64,000 nucleotides of DNA, taken from positions 62,001 to 126,000 of the forward strand of contig NZ_NHSN01000008.1 in NCBI RefSeq assembly GCF_016653405.1, read 5' to 3'. The DNA comes from Halorhodospira halophila (lineage in GTDB: Bacteria; Pseudomonadota; Gammaproteobacteria; Nitrococcales; Halorhodospiraceae). Positions 22,436-30,839 of this stretch are shown here, piece by piece; position 1 is the stretch's first letter; each line of letters begins with the position of its first letter. The notes under the pieces are model-generated. The model was not told where the DNA came from, ran no database searches, and saw only the letters and a program-made list of their open reading frames with translations. Position numbers and translations under genes: made by a program.

Positions 22436-23002
22436 CTAGTTCGCCGGTGTACCCTCCGGCCGATTGCCTTCCCGGGCTTCTTCGGCCCGCTCCCGGCCCT
22501 CACGGGCGTCGTCTTGGACCGAACGGCCCTGCTCCCGGGCCTCTTCAGCCTGCTGGCGTGCCTGCTCAGCCTGTTCCCTAGCGGCTTCACGGGCCTCCTC
22601 GCCTCGCTCCTGGCCGGCTGCACGGGCTTGCTCCCCGCGCTCCTGTCCCTGACTGCGGGCCTCCTCGGCGCGTTCCTGGCCGAACTCCCGGCCGCCTTCG
22701 CGCGCCTCATTGGCCGTCTCCAGGCCTTCGGCCGCACGCTCCCGGGCCCGGTCGGCCGCCTGCTCCGGCAACTCGATCTCCTGCGCCACCTCCTCCTCGG
22801 TCGCGTCGTCGTCGAGCCGGCGCATGGTGGCATCCCGTAGCGTCTCGCCCTCGGACACGGTCTCCCCGGCGTCAGCGGCGACCTCATCCTGGGCCTCGAC
22901 CTCCTCGGCGGCCACCGGCACGCTCAGCGAGGCGATCAACAGCCCCACCGGCACAAGCAAGTAGCCTAACCGGCGACTCGCGTTTCTCGGCTTGGTCCTC
23001 AT
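22436..23002 (-). CDS. Secreted, highly charged coiled-coil protein
   Basis: A 188-residue protein with a signal peptide (about 1-32, cleavage after VAA) and an extremely Glu/Arg/Ala/Gln-rich body, with recurring 'EEAR' and 'GQERGE' units from about residue 80 to the end. It is predicted to be a long periplasmic coiled coil or disordered region. It lies 48 bp downstream of the anti-sigma gene, possibly the same transcript. No family assigned; the low complexity makes homology unreliable. Confidence 0.65.
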   Translation of the reverse strand: MRTKPRNASRRLGYLLVPVGLLIASLSVPVAAEEVEAQDEVAADAGETVSEGETLRDATMRRLDDDATEEEVAQEIELPEQAADRARERAAEGLETANEAREGGREFGQERAEEARSQGQERGEQARAAGQERGEEAREAAREQAEQARQQAEEAREQGRSVQDDAREGRERAEEAREGNRPEGTPAN

Positions 23003-23050
23003 CGTTGCCTCCTCCTTCAGCTCAACTCGTCCAGTCTTGGGTGACGCATT

Positions 23051-23713
23051 TCAGGACTCGCGCTCATGTGGTTGGACGAGGGTGACCGGCAGGCGCAGCT
23101 CCTGGGACCGACCCTCGTGCTCGATGCGGGTCACCAACTCTCCCTGCTCGACCTCGGCCCCCGGTATACCGCGCACCGGCAGCGTCAGACGGTTGGCGCC
23201 CGGTTCCAGATCACCTTCCCAGCTGACCCGTCGCTGCGACGGATGGCCTTCCAGCTCGAATCCCTCAGGAACCTCGACCTGGAACCGTACCCCCTCCAGT
23301 CTTCGTTCGGCGTCGATCGCCAACCGGAACTCCTGAACCTCGCCGTTTTCCGGGCCGGTCACCGGCGGATCCGTTTGTGCGGGCCGCCAGTCGTAGAGCG
23401 CCAACCCGCCGCCAACGAGGATCCCCACCGCCGCGACACCGGCGACCAGGCGTTGACGCACCGTGGGCACCCCAGAACCGCTCCGCGCCCGCCGCAGTTG
23501 CGTCGCCACCCAGCCGGGCGAGACCGCCTCCTGGCCACCGATTTCTGCCAGTTGCCGACGCAGCCGTAGACCGTCCTGGTACCAGGCCCGACAGGCCGGA
23601 CAGACGGCCAGGTGCGCATAGCACGCCTCGGCCTGTGCACTATCCAGTTCGTCCGCCTCCAGTTCCAGGAGCGCTTCGCGGCAGCCCAGGCAGTCCATCG
23701 TTCGCTCCGTCAT
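23051..23713 (-). CDS. Membrane anti-sigma factor with zinc motif
   Basis: A 220-residue protein with the zinc anti-sigma motif His34-x3-Cys38-x2-Cys41, one transmembrane helix (about 88-108) and a periplasmic domain of about 110 residues rich in beta strands. It overlaps the ECF sigma gene by 4 bp, so sensor and sigma are made together. The periplasmic part would sense an envelope signal and release the sigma factor. Confidence 0.85.
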   Translation of the reverse strand: MTERTMDCLGCREALLELEADELDSAQAEACYAHLAVCPACRAWYQDGLRLRRQLAEIGGQEAVSPGWVATQLRRARSGSGVPTVRQRLVAGVAAVGILVGGGLALYDWRPAQTDPPVTGPENGEVQEFRLAIDAERRLEGVRFQVEVPEGFELEGHPSQRRVSWEGDLEPGANRLTLPVRGIPGAEVEQGELVTRIEHEGRSQELRLPVTLVQPHERES

Positions 23714-24306
23714 CGATCGGTCCCCTTGTCCGCCTCACACGCACCGGCCCCGACATCGGTTCCATCCATCAGGACCTGGCGAAGCCGGTCACGGGCCCGC
23801 GCCAACCGCGACTTCAGGGTCCCCTTGCCCACCCCGGTGAGCTCGGCCACCTCGTCCAGCGACAACCCCTCGATGTAATGCAGAAGCACGACCTGGCGCT
23901 GCGCCTCGGGCAAGGCGCCCAGGGCACGCTGCAACCGCTCGCGCGTCAGCGCCTGCTCGACCAGCTCGGCGGGGCCGTCGCCCGGCTCGGCAAGGGTGTA
24001 CGGGACGTCCGGATCGTCCTGAGACTGGTCGTCCCAGGGTGGGCGGGCCTGAGTGCGGCGATGGCGATCGATCCATAGGTTGTAAAGCGAACGCGCTAGC
24101 CAGGGATAGGGCCGGTCGAGGGCGGCAATCTCGTCACCACGGGGGTAGAGCCTACTCAGCAGTTCCTGGATGAGGTCTTCGGCCTCGGCATCGTCGCCGC
24201 AGAGCCGGCGCGCGAAACCGTAGAGGCTACCCAAGTGGTGGCCGATGACGGTCTCGAACGCGCCCCGCCGGCCACGGCGGCTCCAGAGGTTCAATAGCGT
24301 ACCCAT
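23710..24306 (-). CDS. ECF-family RNA polymerase sigma factor
   Basis: A 198-residue sigma-70-like protein: region 2 about 20-90 ('DAEAEDLIQELLSRLYPR', 'PYPWLARSLYNLWIDRHRR') and region 4 about 125-180 ('LPEAQRQVVLLHYIEGLSLDEVAELTGVGKGTLKSRLARAR'). The ATG at 24306 is preferred to GTG 24318 because GGAGAGGG lies just before it. It is paired with the membrane anti-sigma and lies 37 bp after an outer-membrane protein gene, suggesting an envelope-stress regulon. Confidence 0.92.
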   Translation of the reverse strand: MGTLLNLWSRRGRRGAFETVIGHHLGSLYGFARRLCGDDAEAEDLIQELLSRLYPRGDEIAALDRPYPWLARSLYNLWIDRHRRTQARPPWDDQSQDDPDVPYTLAEPGDGPAELVEQALTRERLQRALGALPEAQRQVVLLHYIEGLSLDEVAELTGVGKGTLKSRLARARDRLRQVLMDGTDVGAGACEADKGTDR

Positions 24307-24343
24307 GCCCTCTCCCACGCACGGAACGCCCCAGTGGTTCCGC

Positions 24344-25627
24344 CTAAAAGCTGCGATCGACCAACAGACTCACCTCGGTGCGCCGCGCGGTGTAGGTCTC
24401 CAGCTCACGCTCTTGCCAGTCGATCCGCAGATCGTCGATAGACTCGAACCGCAGCTGCACCCCAAGCCGCCAAGCCCGCCCGGCAGGCTGATGAATAGCC
24501 GTCAGATCGAGGCGATAGCGGGTGTCGTCTCGGCGCTGACGATCGTCATCGACCACGTGGCGATCCCGGTACTCGGCATAGACCCACTCCGGACGCACGG
24601 TCAGTGACCAGGACGGCACACCCTGCCAGGTCACCCGGGCACCGAGACGCTGACGCAGCGGCGAGTAGCTGATGAAGGCGTTCTCGTCCGACCAGTCGTC
24701 GCGGTCGTGATGCTCGATCTGGTAATACGCCATCCAGCGCAGTGCACCGGCCCGATCCTGGAAGCCCAGCCTCAACCGATGCTCCACCCCATCGAGATAG
24801 TCCCGGCCATTACCACCTCGGTGGGCGCGCAGGCGGTAGCGCGCCAGGAGCCAGCCCCGACCCGGGCTGTGCCAGCGCCCCTGGAGCTGCCCCTCCGCGC
24901 GTCCATCGACGCCGCCGATACCCCGGCTCAGAGCTCCGACACCGAGACCGTAGCCGAGCTGGGAGCGCCGGACGGTCCGTTCCGCCAGCACGTCCAGGGC
25001 AACGTCGGTGAAGTCGAAATCCCCCTCGCTGGCGTAGCCACGGTGATAGAGACTGCCCTGGGCCGACACCCCGTCGCCCCGGCTCCCGCGGGCCTGCCAC
25101 GCGGCGTGACCAAACAGATCGAGGAACGAATCACCGTCGCCGCTGAAGGCCCTGGCGTTATCCAGTGTCAGGTTGGAGTCGTACCCGATCCCGGCCTGCA
25201 GATAGCCGGTCAGGGCCGGCCGGCCCTGCTGGAGCTCGTCCAGACGCGTGGCGATCAGCCGCTGGAGGCGCTCGGCGCGCGCCTGCCGCTGCGCCAAGCG
25301 CCACCAGTGCTCCGCCGCGGCCCAATCCCCGCGCTGGCGCGCGGCGCGCCCGAGATTGAACGCGGCCAGTGCGCCGAGTTCCGGATCGCCGATGACCGTC
25401 GCGAACGCGCGCTCGGCGGCGCGGTAATCACCGGCCTCGTAGAGGGCCACCCCCTGATTGAAGGCCTCGGTCGGGCGCTCCTCCGCCCCAGCCGGCACGC
25501 CGACCGCCGCCGCCACGACCAACAGCAGGATCGCGAACACTCGGTCGAAGAACACGCCGCGCCGAAGGCTCAAGTTATCCGCCGCGAAGCCGATAACTCG
25601 GTTAGGCCGCAGTGAATCGCGTTTCAC
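24344..25627 (-). CDS. Outer-membrane protein with periplasmic TPR and beta-barrel
   Basis: A 427-residue protein with an N-terminal signal peptide (about 28-48, 'VFAILLLVVAAAVGVPAGA'), TPR-like helices (about 55-135) and a long beta-barrel region with alternating aromatic and polar residues ending in Phe ('LLVDRSF'), the outer-membrane C-terminal signature. The layout matches the surface-lipoprotein-assembly-modifier type (DUF560/Slam). It precedes the ECF sigma gene. Whether it acts on a surface lipoprotein or transports something cannot be told; an internal start near the signal peptide is possible. Confidence 0.7.
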   Translation of the reverse strand: MKRDSLRPNRVIGFAADNLSLRRGVFFDRVFAILLLVVAAAVGVPAGAEERPTEAFNQGVALYEAGDYRAAERAFATVIGDPELGALAAFNLGRAARQRGDWAAAEHWWRLAQRQARAERLQRLIATRLDELQQGRPALTGYLQAGIGYDSNLTLDNARAFSGDGDSFLDLFGHAAWQARGSRGDGVSAQGSLYHRGYASEGDFDFTDVALDVLAERTVRRSQLGYGLGVGALSRGIGGVDGRAEGQLQGRWHSPGRGWLLARYRLRAHRGGNGRDYLDGVEHRLRLGFQDRAGALRWMAYYQIEHHDRDDWSDENAFISYSPLRQRLGARVTWQGVPSWSLTVRPEWVYAEYRDRHVVDDDRQRRDDTRYRLDLTAIHQPAGRAWRLGVQLRFESIDDLRIDWQERELETYTARRTEVSLLVDRSF

Positions 25628-25653
25628 GTCCGCTCTCCAGTCAGGACCGATCG

Positions 25654-25926
25654 ATGAGCATTGTCAGTGGTGTCGGCACGGTAGCCGGTCTGTTCGGTGC
25701 CTACCAGGGGTACCAGGCACAGCAGCGTGCTCAGGAGACGCGTGAGGATCAGACCAACCTCCTGCGCGAGCAGCTGGAGGTTGCCCACGAGAAAAAGCAT
25801 GAATATGCCGATGCCCTGCGCGCCGTCGAGAAGGCGCTCGAGCAGGTCAGCGACAACGGCGTCATCGAGCCGGAGCAGCTCGATGCCCTCGAGCGCAAGG
25901 GCATCAACATCGACGAGCAGGCCTGA
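25654..25926 (+). CDS. Small helical protein with Gly-rich N-terminal segment
   Basis: A 90-residue protein starting at ATG 25654. Residues 3-17 are Gly/Val/Ala-rich ('VSGVGTVAGLFGAYQGYQ'), possibly membrane-associating, followed by a Glu/Gln-rich coiled coil (about 20-75). It is divergent from the outer-membrane protein gene. No family recognised. Confidence 0.55.
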   Translation: MSIVSGVGTVAGLFGAYQGYQAQQRAQETREDQTNLLREQLEVAHEKKHEYADALRAVEKALEQVSDNGVIEPEQLDALERKGINIDEQA

Positions 25927-26069
25927 GCGTGATTACCCGCCACAGCTCCCGCCCTGGCACCCCGGTTTTCCGATCGTTTACAGTCGGGTTGCAGTCTTTA
26001 CTGCACTGTTCTCCGGTGACCCGCCCGGTCGCCGGGTGAGAGTTGGATCGACAGAGGAAGCGATCAACC

Positions 26070-26549
26070 ATGATGAAAAAGTACGTCGCAACTGCCATGT
26101 TCGCTGGTGCGCTCGGCATGGCGGGCACTGCTCAGGCTGACAACACCGGCTGCGGGCTCGGTACCGTCCTGTTCGACGGCCAGTCCGGCATGGGACAGGA
26201 CATCCTGGCGGTGACCACCAACGGCATCTCCTGGAACCAGCACTTCGGCATCACCTCCGGCACCCTGGGCTGCGAGGAAGGCGCCGTCATCACCGCCGAG
26301 GCCTCCCAGTTCATGTCCGAGAACATGGACCAAGTGGCCCAGGACGCCTCCAATGGCGGTGGCGAGGCGCTCTCCACGCTCGCCTCCCTGCTGGAGATCG
26401 ACGAGGCAGATCACGATGCCTTCTTCTCCCACACCCAGAAGAACTTCGGGGAGATCTTCCCGTCCGCCGACGTTACCGCCGGCGAGGCCCTGGAAAACCT
26501 CGAAGCCACCATGGCCGGACACGACACCCTGAGCCGTTACACGGCGTAA
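26070..26549 (+). CDS. DUF3015-family periplasmic protein
   Basis: A 159-residue secreted protein with a signal peptide (1-23, 'TAQA' cleavage), an early 'NTGCGLGTVLFDG' and 'ISWNQHFGITSGTLGC', typical of DUF3015. The two Cys could form a disulphide. It lies upstream of a DUF4105 gene, a pairing seen in other gammaproteobacteria. Function is unknown. Confidence 0.82.
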   Translation: MMKKYVATAMFAGALGMAGTAQADNTGCGLGTVLFDGQSGMGQDILAVTTNGISWNQHFGITSGTLGCEEGAVITAEASQFMSENMDQVAQDASNGGGEALSTLASLLEIDEADHDAFFSHTQKNFGEIFPSADVTAGEALENLEATMAGHDTLSRYTA

Positions 26550-26561
26550 GGACGTCCGTCC

Positions 26562-26599
26562 GCTAACCGGCCCCCGGCCCCGGCCGGGGACCGGTTAGC
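26562..26599 (+). other. Large GC-rich hairpin between the DUF3015 and DUF4105 genes
   Basis: GCTAACCGG (26562-26570) pairs with CCGGTTAGC (26591-26599), with further C:G pairs inside. It has no U-tract, so it may be an attenuator or an mRNA-stabilising hairpin that sets different levels of the two proteins rather than a full terminator. Confidence 0.5.
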
Positions 26600-26624
26600 C
26601 GGCGCGCCTTCCCGACCCCTGCCC

Positions 26625-28565
26625 ATGACTGAACGCCCGATGCGTCTAGCTCTGGCGCTGTGCTGCGCCGTACTGCTCAGCGGTGTGCTCTGCCTGCCCC
26701 GAGCCGTCGCCGCCCCGATCCACGCCGGCGCGCTGGCTGAGATCCTGGAGCTGGCCGACGATCCCCGCTGGTTGCGACTGCTCGGCTATGAGCATCGAGC
26801 CTTTCGGACCGGACGCGAGGGGATGGTGCGCACGCCCGGGTTCTATTTCCACGAGCACGGTCACGAAGATCCGCGCGCCGAGCTGCGCGCCACACTGAAG
26901 GCGCTGTACGCCCCGGTGGTACCCGGCGCCGAGGACAGCCACGCCGCCTGCCGCTTTCCGGCGCGCCGCCAGCTGCTGGTCGAAGCCCTCGGGCTGGAAG
27001 CCCGCGGTTACCCACTGCCCGATCCGGATTGCGCGGCTTACGAGGCCTGGCGCGAACGGATCGCCACTGAGCGCGTCATGCTCATCTTTGCCGACGCTTA
27101 CATGGGCAATCCCGCCTCCATGTTCGGACATACTCTGCTCCGCCTCGACGGCGAAGAGGACCTGCAGCGGCCGTTGACCGCCTTCGCCGTCAACCACGCA
27201 GCACAGACCGGTGAGGATCAGGGCGTCGTCTTTGCCATGCGCGGGGTGCTGGGGAGCTATCCCGGCAGCTACACGGTCATGCCCTATTACTACAAGGTCA
27301 ACGAGTACACCCAGCTCGAGCAGCGGGACCTCTGGGAGTACGAACTAGACCTGGACGAGGACGCCATAGACCGGCTCCTGAGCCATCTCTGGGAGCTGGA
27401 TGGGGTGGGTATGCCGTATTATTTCTTCCTGCAGAACTGCTCCTACCGCCTGCTGTCGCTGCTCGAGATCGCCGACCCCACCCTGAGCCTGCGCGATGAC
27501 TTTCGCTTCTGGGCCATCCCCAGCGATACCATCCGCGCCGTGACCGAAGAACCGGGGCTGTTACGCGATGTTCACTACCGGCCATCCCGGCGACGTACCC
27601 TCGATCATATGCTCGCCGGACTGGAGGACGAGCACACCGATTGGGTCCGCGAGCTTGCCCACGGTGACCGTGAGACCAGCGATGAGGCCATCCAGGCCCT
27701 CCCGGAAGCGGACCGAGCACGGGTCCTGGAAGCCGCATCGGCCTATCTCGACCAGCTCGCTCACGTTGAGCCCATCGGTGACGAGGGACGCGAACGACGC
27801 CACCGGTTGCTCAGCGAACGAGCGCGCACCGACGGCCCCCGTGCCGAACCACCCCCCCGACCCGACCAGCGACCCGACGAGGGCCACCGCACCGGACGGC
27901 TCGGTGTGGGAATCGGTTCCCATTCCCGGGTCGGCTACGGTGAGCTGCAGTGGCGCGCCGCTTACCACGATTTACTCGACCCGGCGGCCGGCTACCTCCG
28001 CGGCGCCCAGGTCACCTTCCTGGAGGTGATTGCGCGCATGTACGAGAATCGCTCGCCACGCCAGGGACGCAAACCGGACGGTGGGCTTGAGGTTGAACGC
28101 CTGACACTGATGGAGCTGCGCTCCATGGAGCCACGCAACCGCACCTTCCCCGGCTGGGCGTGGGGCGGCAAACTCGGCATCGAGCGAATCCGCGCCGATG
28201 ACGGCCGCCGACCACTGGCCGCCGTGATCGACGCCGATTTCGGTTCGGCGTGGGCCTGGCTGGACGACCGGTTACGCCTCTACGGCGGCGGAGCCGTTAC
28301 CCTGCGCGCCTCCCGCGGGCTCGGTGATTCGGCAAGACTGGGCGGCGGTCTGCGCGGCGACGCCGTCTACCAGGGAGGTGACTGGCGCGCCCACCTGACC
28401 GGCTCCGGCCTCCGCTTCACCGACAACGAGAACGCCTGGACCCTCTCTGCGGAGATCGGCCGCGACCTGGGCGAGCAAACCGCGCTGCGGCTCGGACTGC
28501 ATCGCGAGGAGGACTTTGGCATACGCAGCGATCGGGTCCAGCTGACCCTTCACCACTACCTGTAG
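26625..28565 (+). CDS. DUF4105 (Lnb N-terminal-like) periplasmic protein with C-terminal barrel region
   Basis: A 646-residue protein: signal peptide (1-29), an N-terminal domain (about 35-130), the DUF4105 core with 'MLIFADAYMGNPASMFGHTLLRLDG', 'VMPYYYKVNEYTQLEQRDLWEYELDL' and 'YFFLQNCSYRLLSLL' (conserved His and Cys resembling a papain-like/NlpC-type site), and a beta-rich C-terminus (about 420-646) ending 'LTLHHYL'. Probably an envelope hydrolase or acyltransferase-like enzyme anchored to the outer membrane; the reaction is unknown. Confidence 0.85.
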   Translation: MTERPMRLALALCCAVLLSGVLCLPRAVAAPIHAGALAEILELADDPRWLRLLGYEHRAFRTGREGMVRTPGFYFHEHGHEDPRAELRATLKALYAPVVPGAEDSHAACRFPARRQLLVEALGLEARGYPLPDPDCAAYEAWRERIATERVMLIFADAYMGNPASMFGHTLLRLDGEEDLQRPLTAFAVNHAAQTGEDQGVVFAMRGVLGSYPGSYTVMPYYYKVNEYTQLEQRDLWEYELDLDEDAIDRLLSHLWELDGVGMPYYFFLQNCSYRLLSLLEIADPTLSLRDDFRFWAIPSDTIRAVTEEPGLLRDVHYRPSRRRTLDHMLAGLEDEHTDWVRELAHGDRETSDEAIQALPEADRARVLEAASAYLDQLAHVEPIGDEGRERRHRLLSERARTDGPRAEPPPRPDQRPDEGHRTGRLGVGIGSHSRVGYGELQWRAAYHDLLDPAAGYLRGAQVTFLEVIARMYENRSPRQGRKPDGGLEVERLTLMELRSMEPRNRTFPGWAWGGKLGIERIRADDGRRPLAAVIDADFGSAWAWLDDRLRLYGGGAVTLRASRGLGDSARLGGGLRGDAVYQGGDWRAHLTGSGLRFTDNENAWTLSAEIGRDLGEQTALRLGLHREEDFGIRSDRVQLTLHHYL

Positions 28566-28577
28566 ACCGGAGCCACC

Positions 28578-29483
28578 ATGCTGTCGCGAAGCCTGGCCCC
28601 GTGTGTCCTGCTGCTGGTAACCCTGGGCCTGGTCGCTGGCTGCCAGCGGGCATTCTTCTTCCCGAGCGAGACCCACTACTGGGACCCCGCTGAAGCCGGT
28701 CTGCAGTACGAAGACGTGACCTTCACAGCCGCTGACGGCACCGAGCTGCACGGCTGGTTTCTGCCTGCCCGGACCGACGAGGTCGAGGGCACGGTCATCC
28801 ACTTCCACGGGAACGCACAGAATGTCAGCACCCACGTGGCCGCGGTCTGGTGGCTGCCCCGCCACGGCTTTCAGGTCTTTACCTTCGACTACCGCGGTTA
28901 CGGTCACTCGGAGGGATCGCCCAGCTTCTCGGGCGTTCACCAGGACGCCGAGGCCGCGCTGAGCACGCTCATCCAACGCGACGATGTCGACCCCGAGCGT
29001 GTGTTGGTGCTCGGCCAAAGCCTTGGGGCGAGCATCGCGATCACCGCCGTCGCGCGGTGGGACGGCGAACCGCCGGCCGGCGTGGTCGCCGAGAGCCCAT
29101 TCGACAGCTACCGCGGCATCACCCGCGAGAAACTGGGCAACTTCTGGCTGACCTGGCCCCTCCAGCACCCCCTATCCTGGCTGGTCAGTGATGCCTACGC
29201 GCCGGTCGATCACATCGCCGAACTGTCTCCCACACCGCTGCTGCTCGTCGTCGCCGGGGACGACCGGACCATCCCGCCGATCCACGGCGAAAGGCTCTAC
29301 CAGGCGGCCGGATCCCCGCGCCACCTTTGGACCATTGAAGGAGCCACCCACAACGCCCCTCTGGCCGACGACAGGGTCCGCCACCGCCTGCTACAGACCT
29401 TCCGGGGCTGGCTGCAGGGGAAGGCAGAGGCTGCCTCCGAAGAACCACAGGGCCCCTGGCGCCGCGATCCGCCACGCCCTTAA
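28578..29483 (+). CDS. Lipoprotein alpha/beta hydrolase
   Basis: A 301-residue protein with lipobox LVAGC (Cys22) and an alpha/beta-hydrolase fold of the BEM46/YfhR type. Catalytic triad: Ser148 in GQSLG, Asp229 in GDDRTIP and His258 in GATHN; oxyanion strand 'VIHFHGNAQN'. It follows the DUF4105 gene by 12 bp and is probably co-transcribed. A periplasmic esterase or peptidase role is likely. Confidence 0.87.
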   Translation: MLSRSLAPCVLLLVTLGLVAGCQRAFFFPSETHYWDPAEAGLQYEDVTFTAADGTELHGWFLPARTDEVEGTVIHFHGNAQNVSTHVAAVWWLPRHGFQVFTFDYRGYGHSEGSPSFSGVHQDAEAALSTLIQRDDVDPERVLVLGQSLGASIAITAVARWDGEPPAGVVAESPFDSYRGITREKLGNFWLTWPLQHPLSWLVSDAYAPVDHIAELSPTPLLLVVAGDDRTIPPIHGERLYQAAGSPRHLWTIEGATHNAPLADDRVRHRLLQTFRGWLQGKAEAASEEPQGPWRRDPPRP

Positions 29484-29517
29484 AAGCGCGCGCAGGCCGT
29501 CGCGAATCCGCCCTGCG

Positions 29518-30243
29518 CTAACCGGTCGCCAGCGCCTGCACCACCGCCGCCAGGCCGGCCACGGCCGACACGCCGAGCACGGCGCCACGCAGCCAGCGCC
29601 GGTCCAGGGCACGAGCCGTGTACCCGGACAGCCAGAAACCAATGGCGATACCGGGTAACAAGCTCAGGCCGAGGAGCAACTCCGTGGCCCCGAAGCGACC
29701 GATCCACGCCAGCGCCCCCAGCGAGCCGAACGCTCCGACTACGAACACCGCCGAGAGCGAAGCGCGCAACCGCGCTCCGCTCACCCCCTGATAGGCCAGG
29801 GCCAGCGGCGGCCCGCCGATCGAGGTGGCGGTAGCCATAAAACCGGAGAGGGTGCCGCCGGCGAGCAGGCGTCTCCCGGTGGGCCGGGGCGCCCCCGCCA
29901 CCAGACTCAGCCCTACGGCGAGCAGAACCAGGGTGCCGAAGATTAAAGAAAGGTGGGATTCGTCGACCCGCGCGAGCACCACGCCGGCAAGCCCGGCACC
30001 GGAAAGCTGCCCGGGAATGGCCCAGCGGATGCCGGCGACGTCCAGATCGCGACGTTCCCGAATCAAGATCATCAGCGGTGTCACCATGCCGACGACCAGC
30101 ATCGGCCCGGGCACCAGAACAGGGTCAATCCAGTAGAGAACGGGCGCGCCCAAAAGGGCCACGCCGAAACCGATGGAACCCTGAACGACCGTGCCCACGA
30201 TCAGCACAAGGGTTGCGAGAACCCACTCACCGAGCTCGATCAC
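29518..30243 (-). CDS. TauE/SafE (TSUP) family membrane permease
   Basis: A 241-residue protein with about eight hydrophobic segments and the TSUP motif near the start ('VQGSIGFGVALLGAPVLYWIDP') repeated in the second half ('GGTLSGFMATATSIGGPPLALAYQ'). The family exports sulphite, sulphoacetate or related anions. It starts with GTG and is convergent with the hydrolase gene. The substrate cannot be assigned from context. Confidence 0.88.
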   Translation of the reverse strand: MIELGEWVLATLVLIVGTVVQGSIGFGVALLGAPVLYWIDPVLVPGPMLVVGMVTPLMILIRERRDLDVAGIRWAIPGQLSGAGLAGVVLARVDESHLSLIFGTLVLLAVGLSLVAGAPRPTGRRLLAGGTLSGFMATATSIGGPPLALAYQGVSGARLRASLSAVFVVGAFGSLGALAWIGRFGATELLLGLSLLPGIAIGFWLSGYTARALDRRWLRGAVLGVSAVAGLAAVVQALATG

Positions 30244-30309
30244 GGGCAGCCCTGTCGTCCAGGGTATTCATCCGTGTAATGGTTCTGAAAACCCGCGAAA
30301 CCGGAGCCT

Positions 30310-30687
30310 TCAGGCGTCTGGAATACGCAGCTCTTCGATATCCCGGCCCAGCTCTTCTTCCCAGTGGACGACCCACTTCGGCTTGCGGCCGCGGCCGGTC
30401 CAGGTGCGATCCGGATCCTCGGGGTGACGGAACTTCGGCGGGACCTTGCCGCCCTTGGAGGCCTTGCTGCCGCCGGTGCCCTTGCTGACGCCCGAGACAA
30501 TCTCGTCGAGATCCAGCCCGTATTTCTGGGCGACCTGTTTCATTTCCTGCTGGGCCTGCTTGCGGGCCTCTTTCTCGCGGCGCTTCTGCTCTTTCTCGAT
30601 CATCCGCGAGGCTTTCTCCAGATCCACGAGATCGAGCTCTTCCGCTGCCTGGCGGATCGTTTCGAGGGCTTCATCGCTCGTCGTCAT
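30310..30687 (-). CDS. H-NS-family nucleoid-associated protein
   Basis: A 125-residue protein with an N-terminal coiled-coil oligomerisation region (about 1-60), a Gly/Lys/Ser linker and a C-terminal DNA-binding domain 'PKFRHPEDPDRTWTGRGRKPKWV' (about 83-106), matching the H-NS 'TWTGQGR.P' core. It silences AT-rich, often foreign, DNA; the AT-rich cassette in the prophage would be a natural target. Confidence 0.9.
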   Translation of the reverse strand: MTTSDEALETIRQAAEELDLVDLEKASRMIEKEQKRREKEARKQAQQEMKQVAQKYGLDLDEIVSGVSKGTGGSKASKGGKVPPKFRHPEDPDRTWTGRGRKPKWVVHWEEELGRDIEELRIPDA

Positions 30688-30778
30688 TTTCCGCTTCCTC
30701 CACTTGGAATACCGCTGTACAGCGAGAAATTATCGAAAAAGAGAGGAATTGTAAACGGAGAAGGTTCCGCCGGAGGGA

Positions 30779-30816
30779 CAAAAGGATTCCCCCACCGGGT
30801 TTTGCCCTGGGAATCC
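30779..30816 (-). terminator. Intrinsic terminator after the SLC13 transporter gene
   Basis: Read on the minus strand, GGATTCCC (30816-30809) pairs with GGGAATCC (30791-30784) and is followed by TTTTG. It lies 24 bp after the transporter stop. Confidence 0.75.
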
Positions 30817-30839
30817 CCCCCTCAAGAATACCCGGCCTG

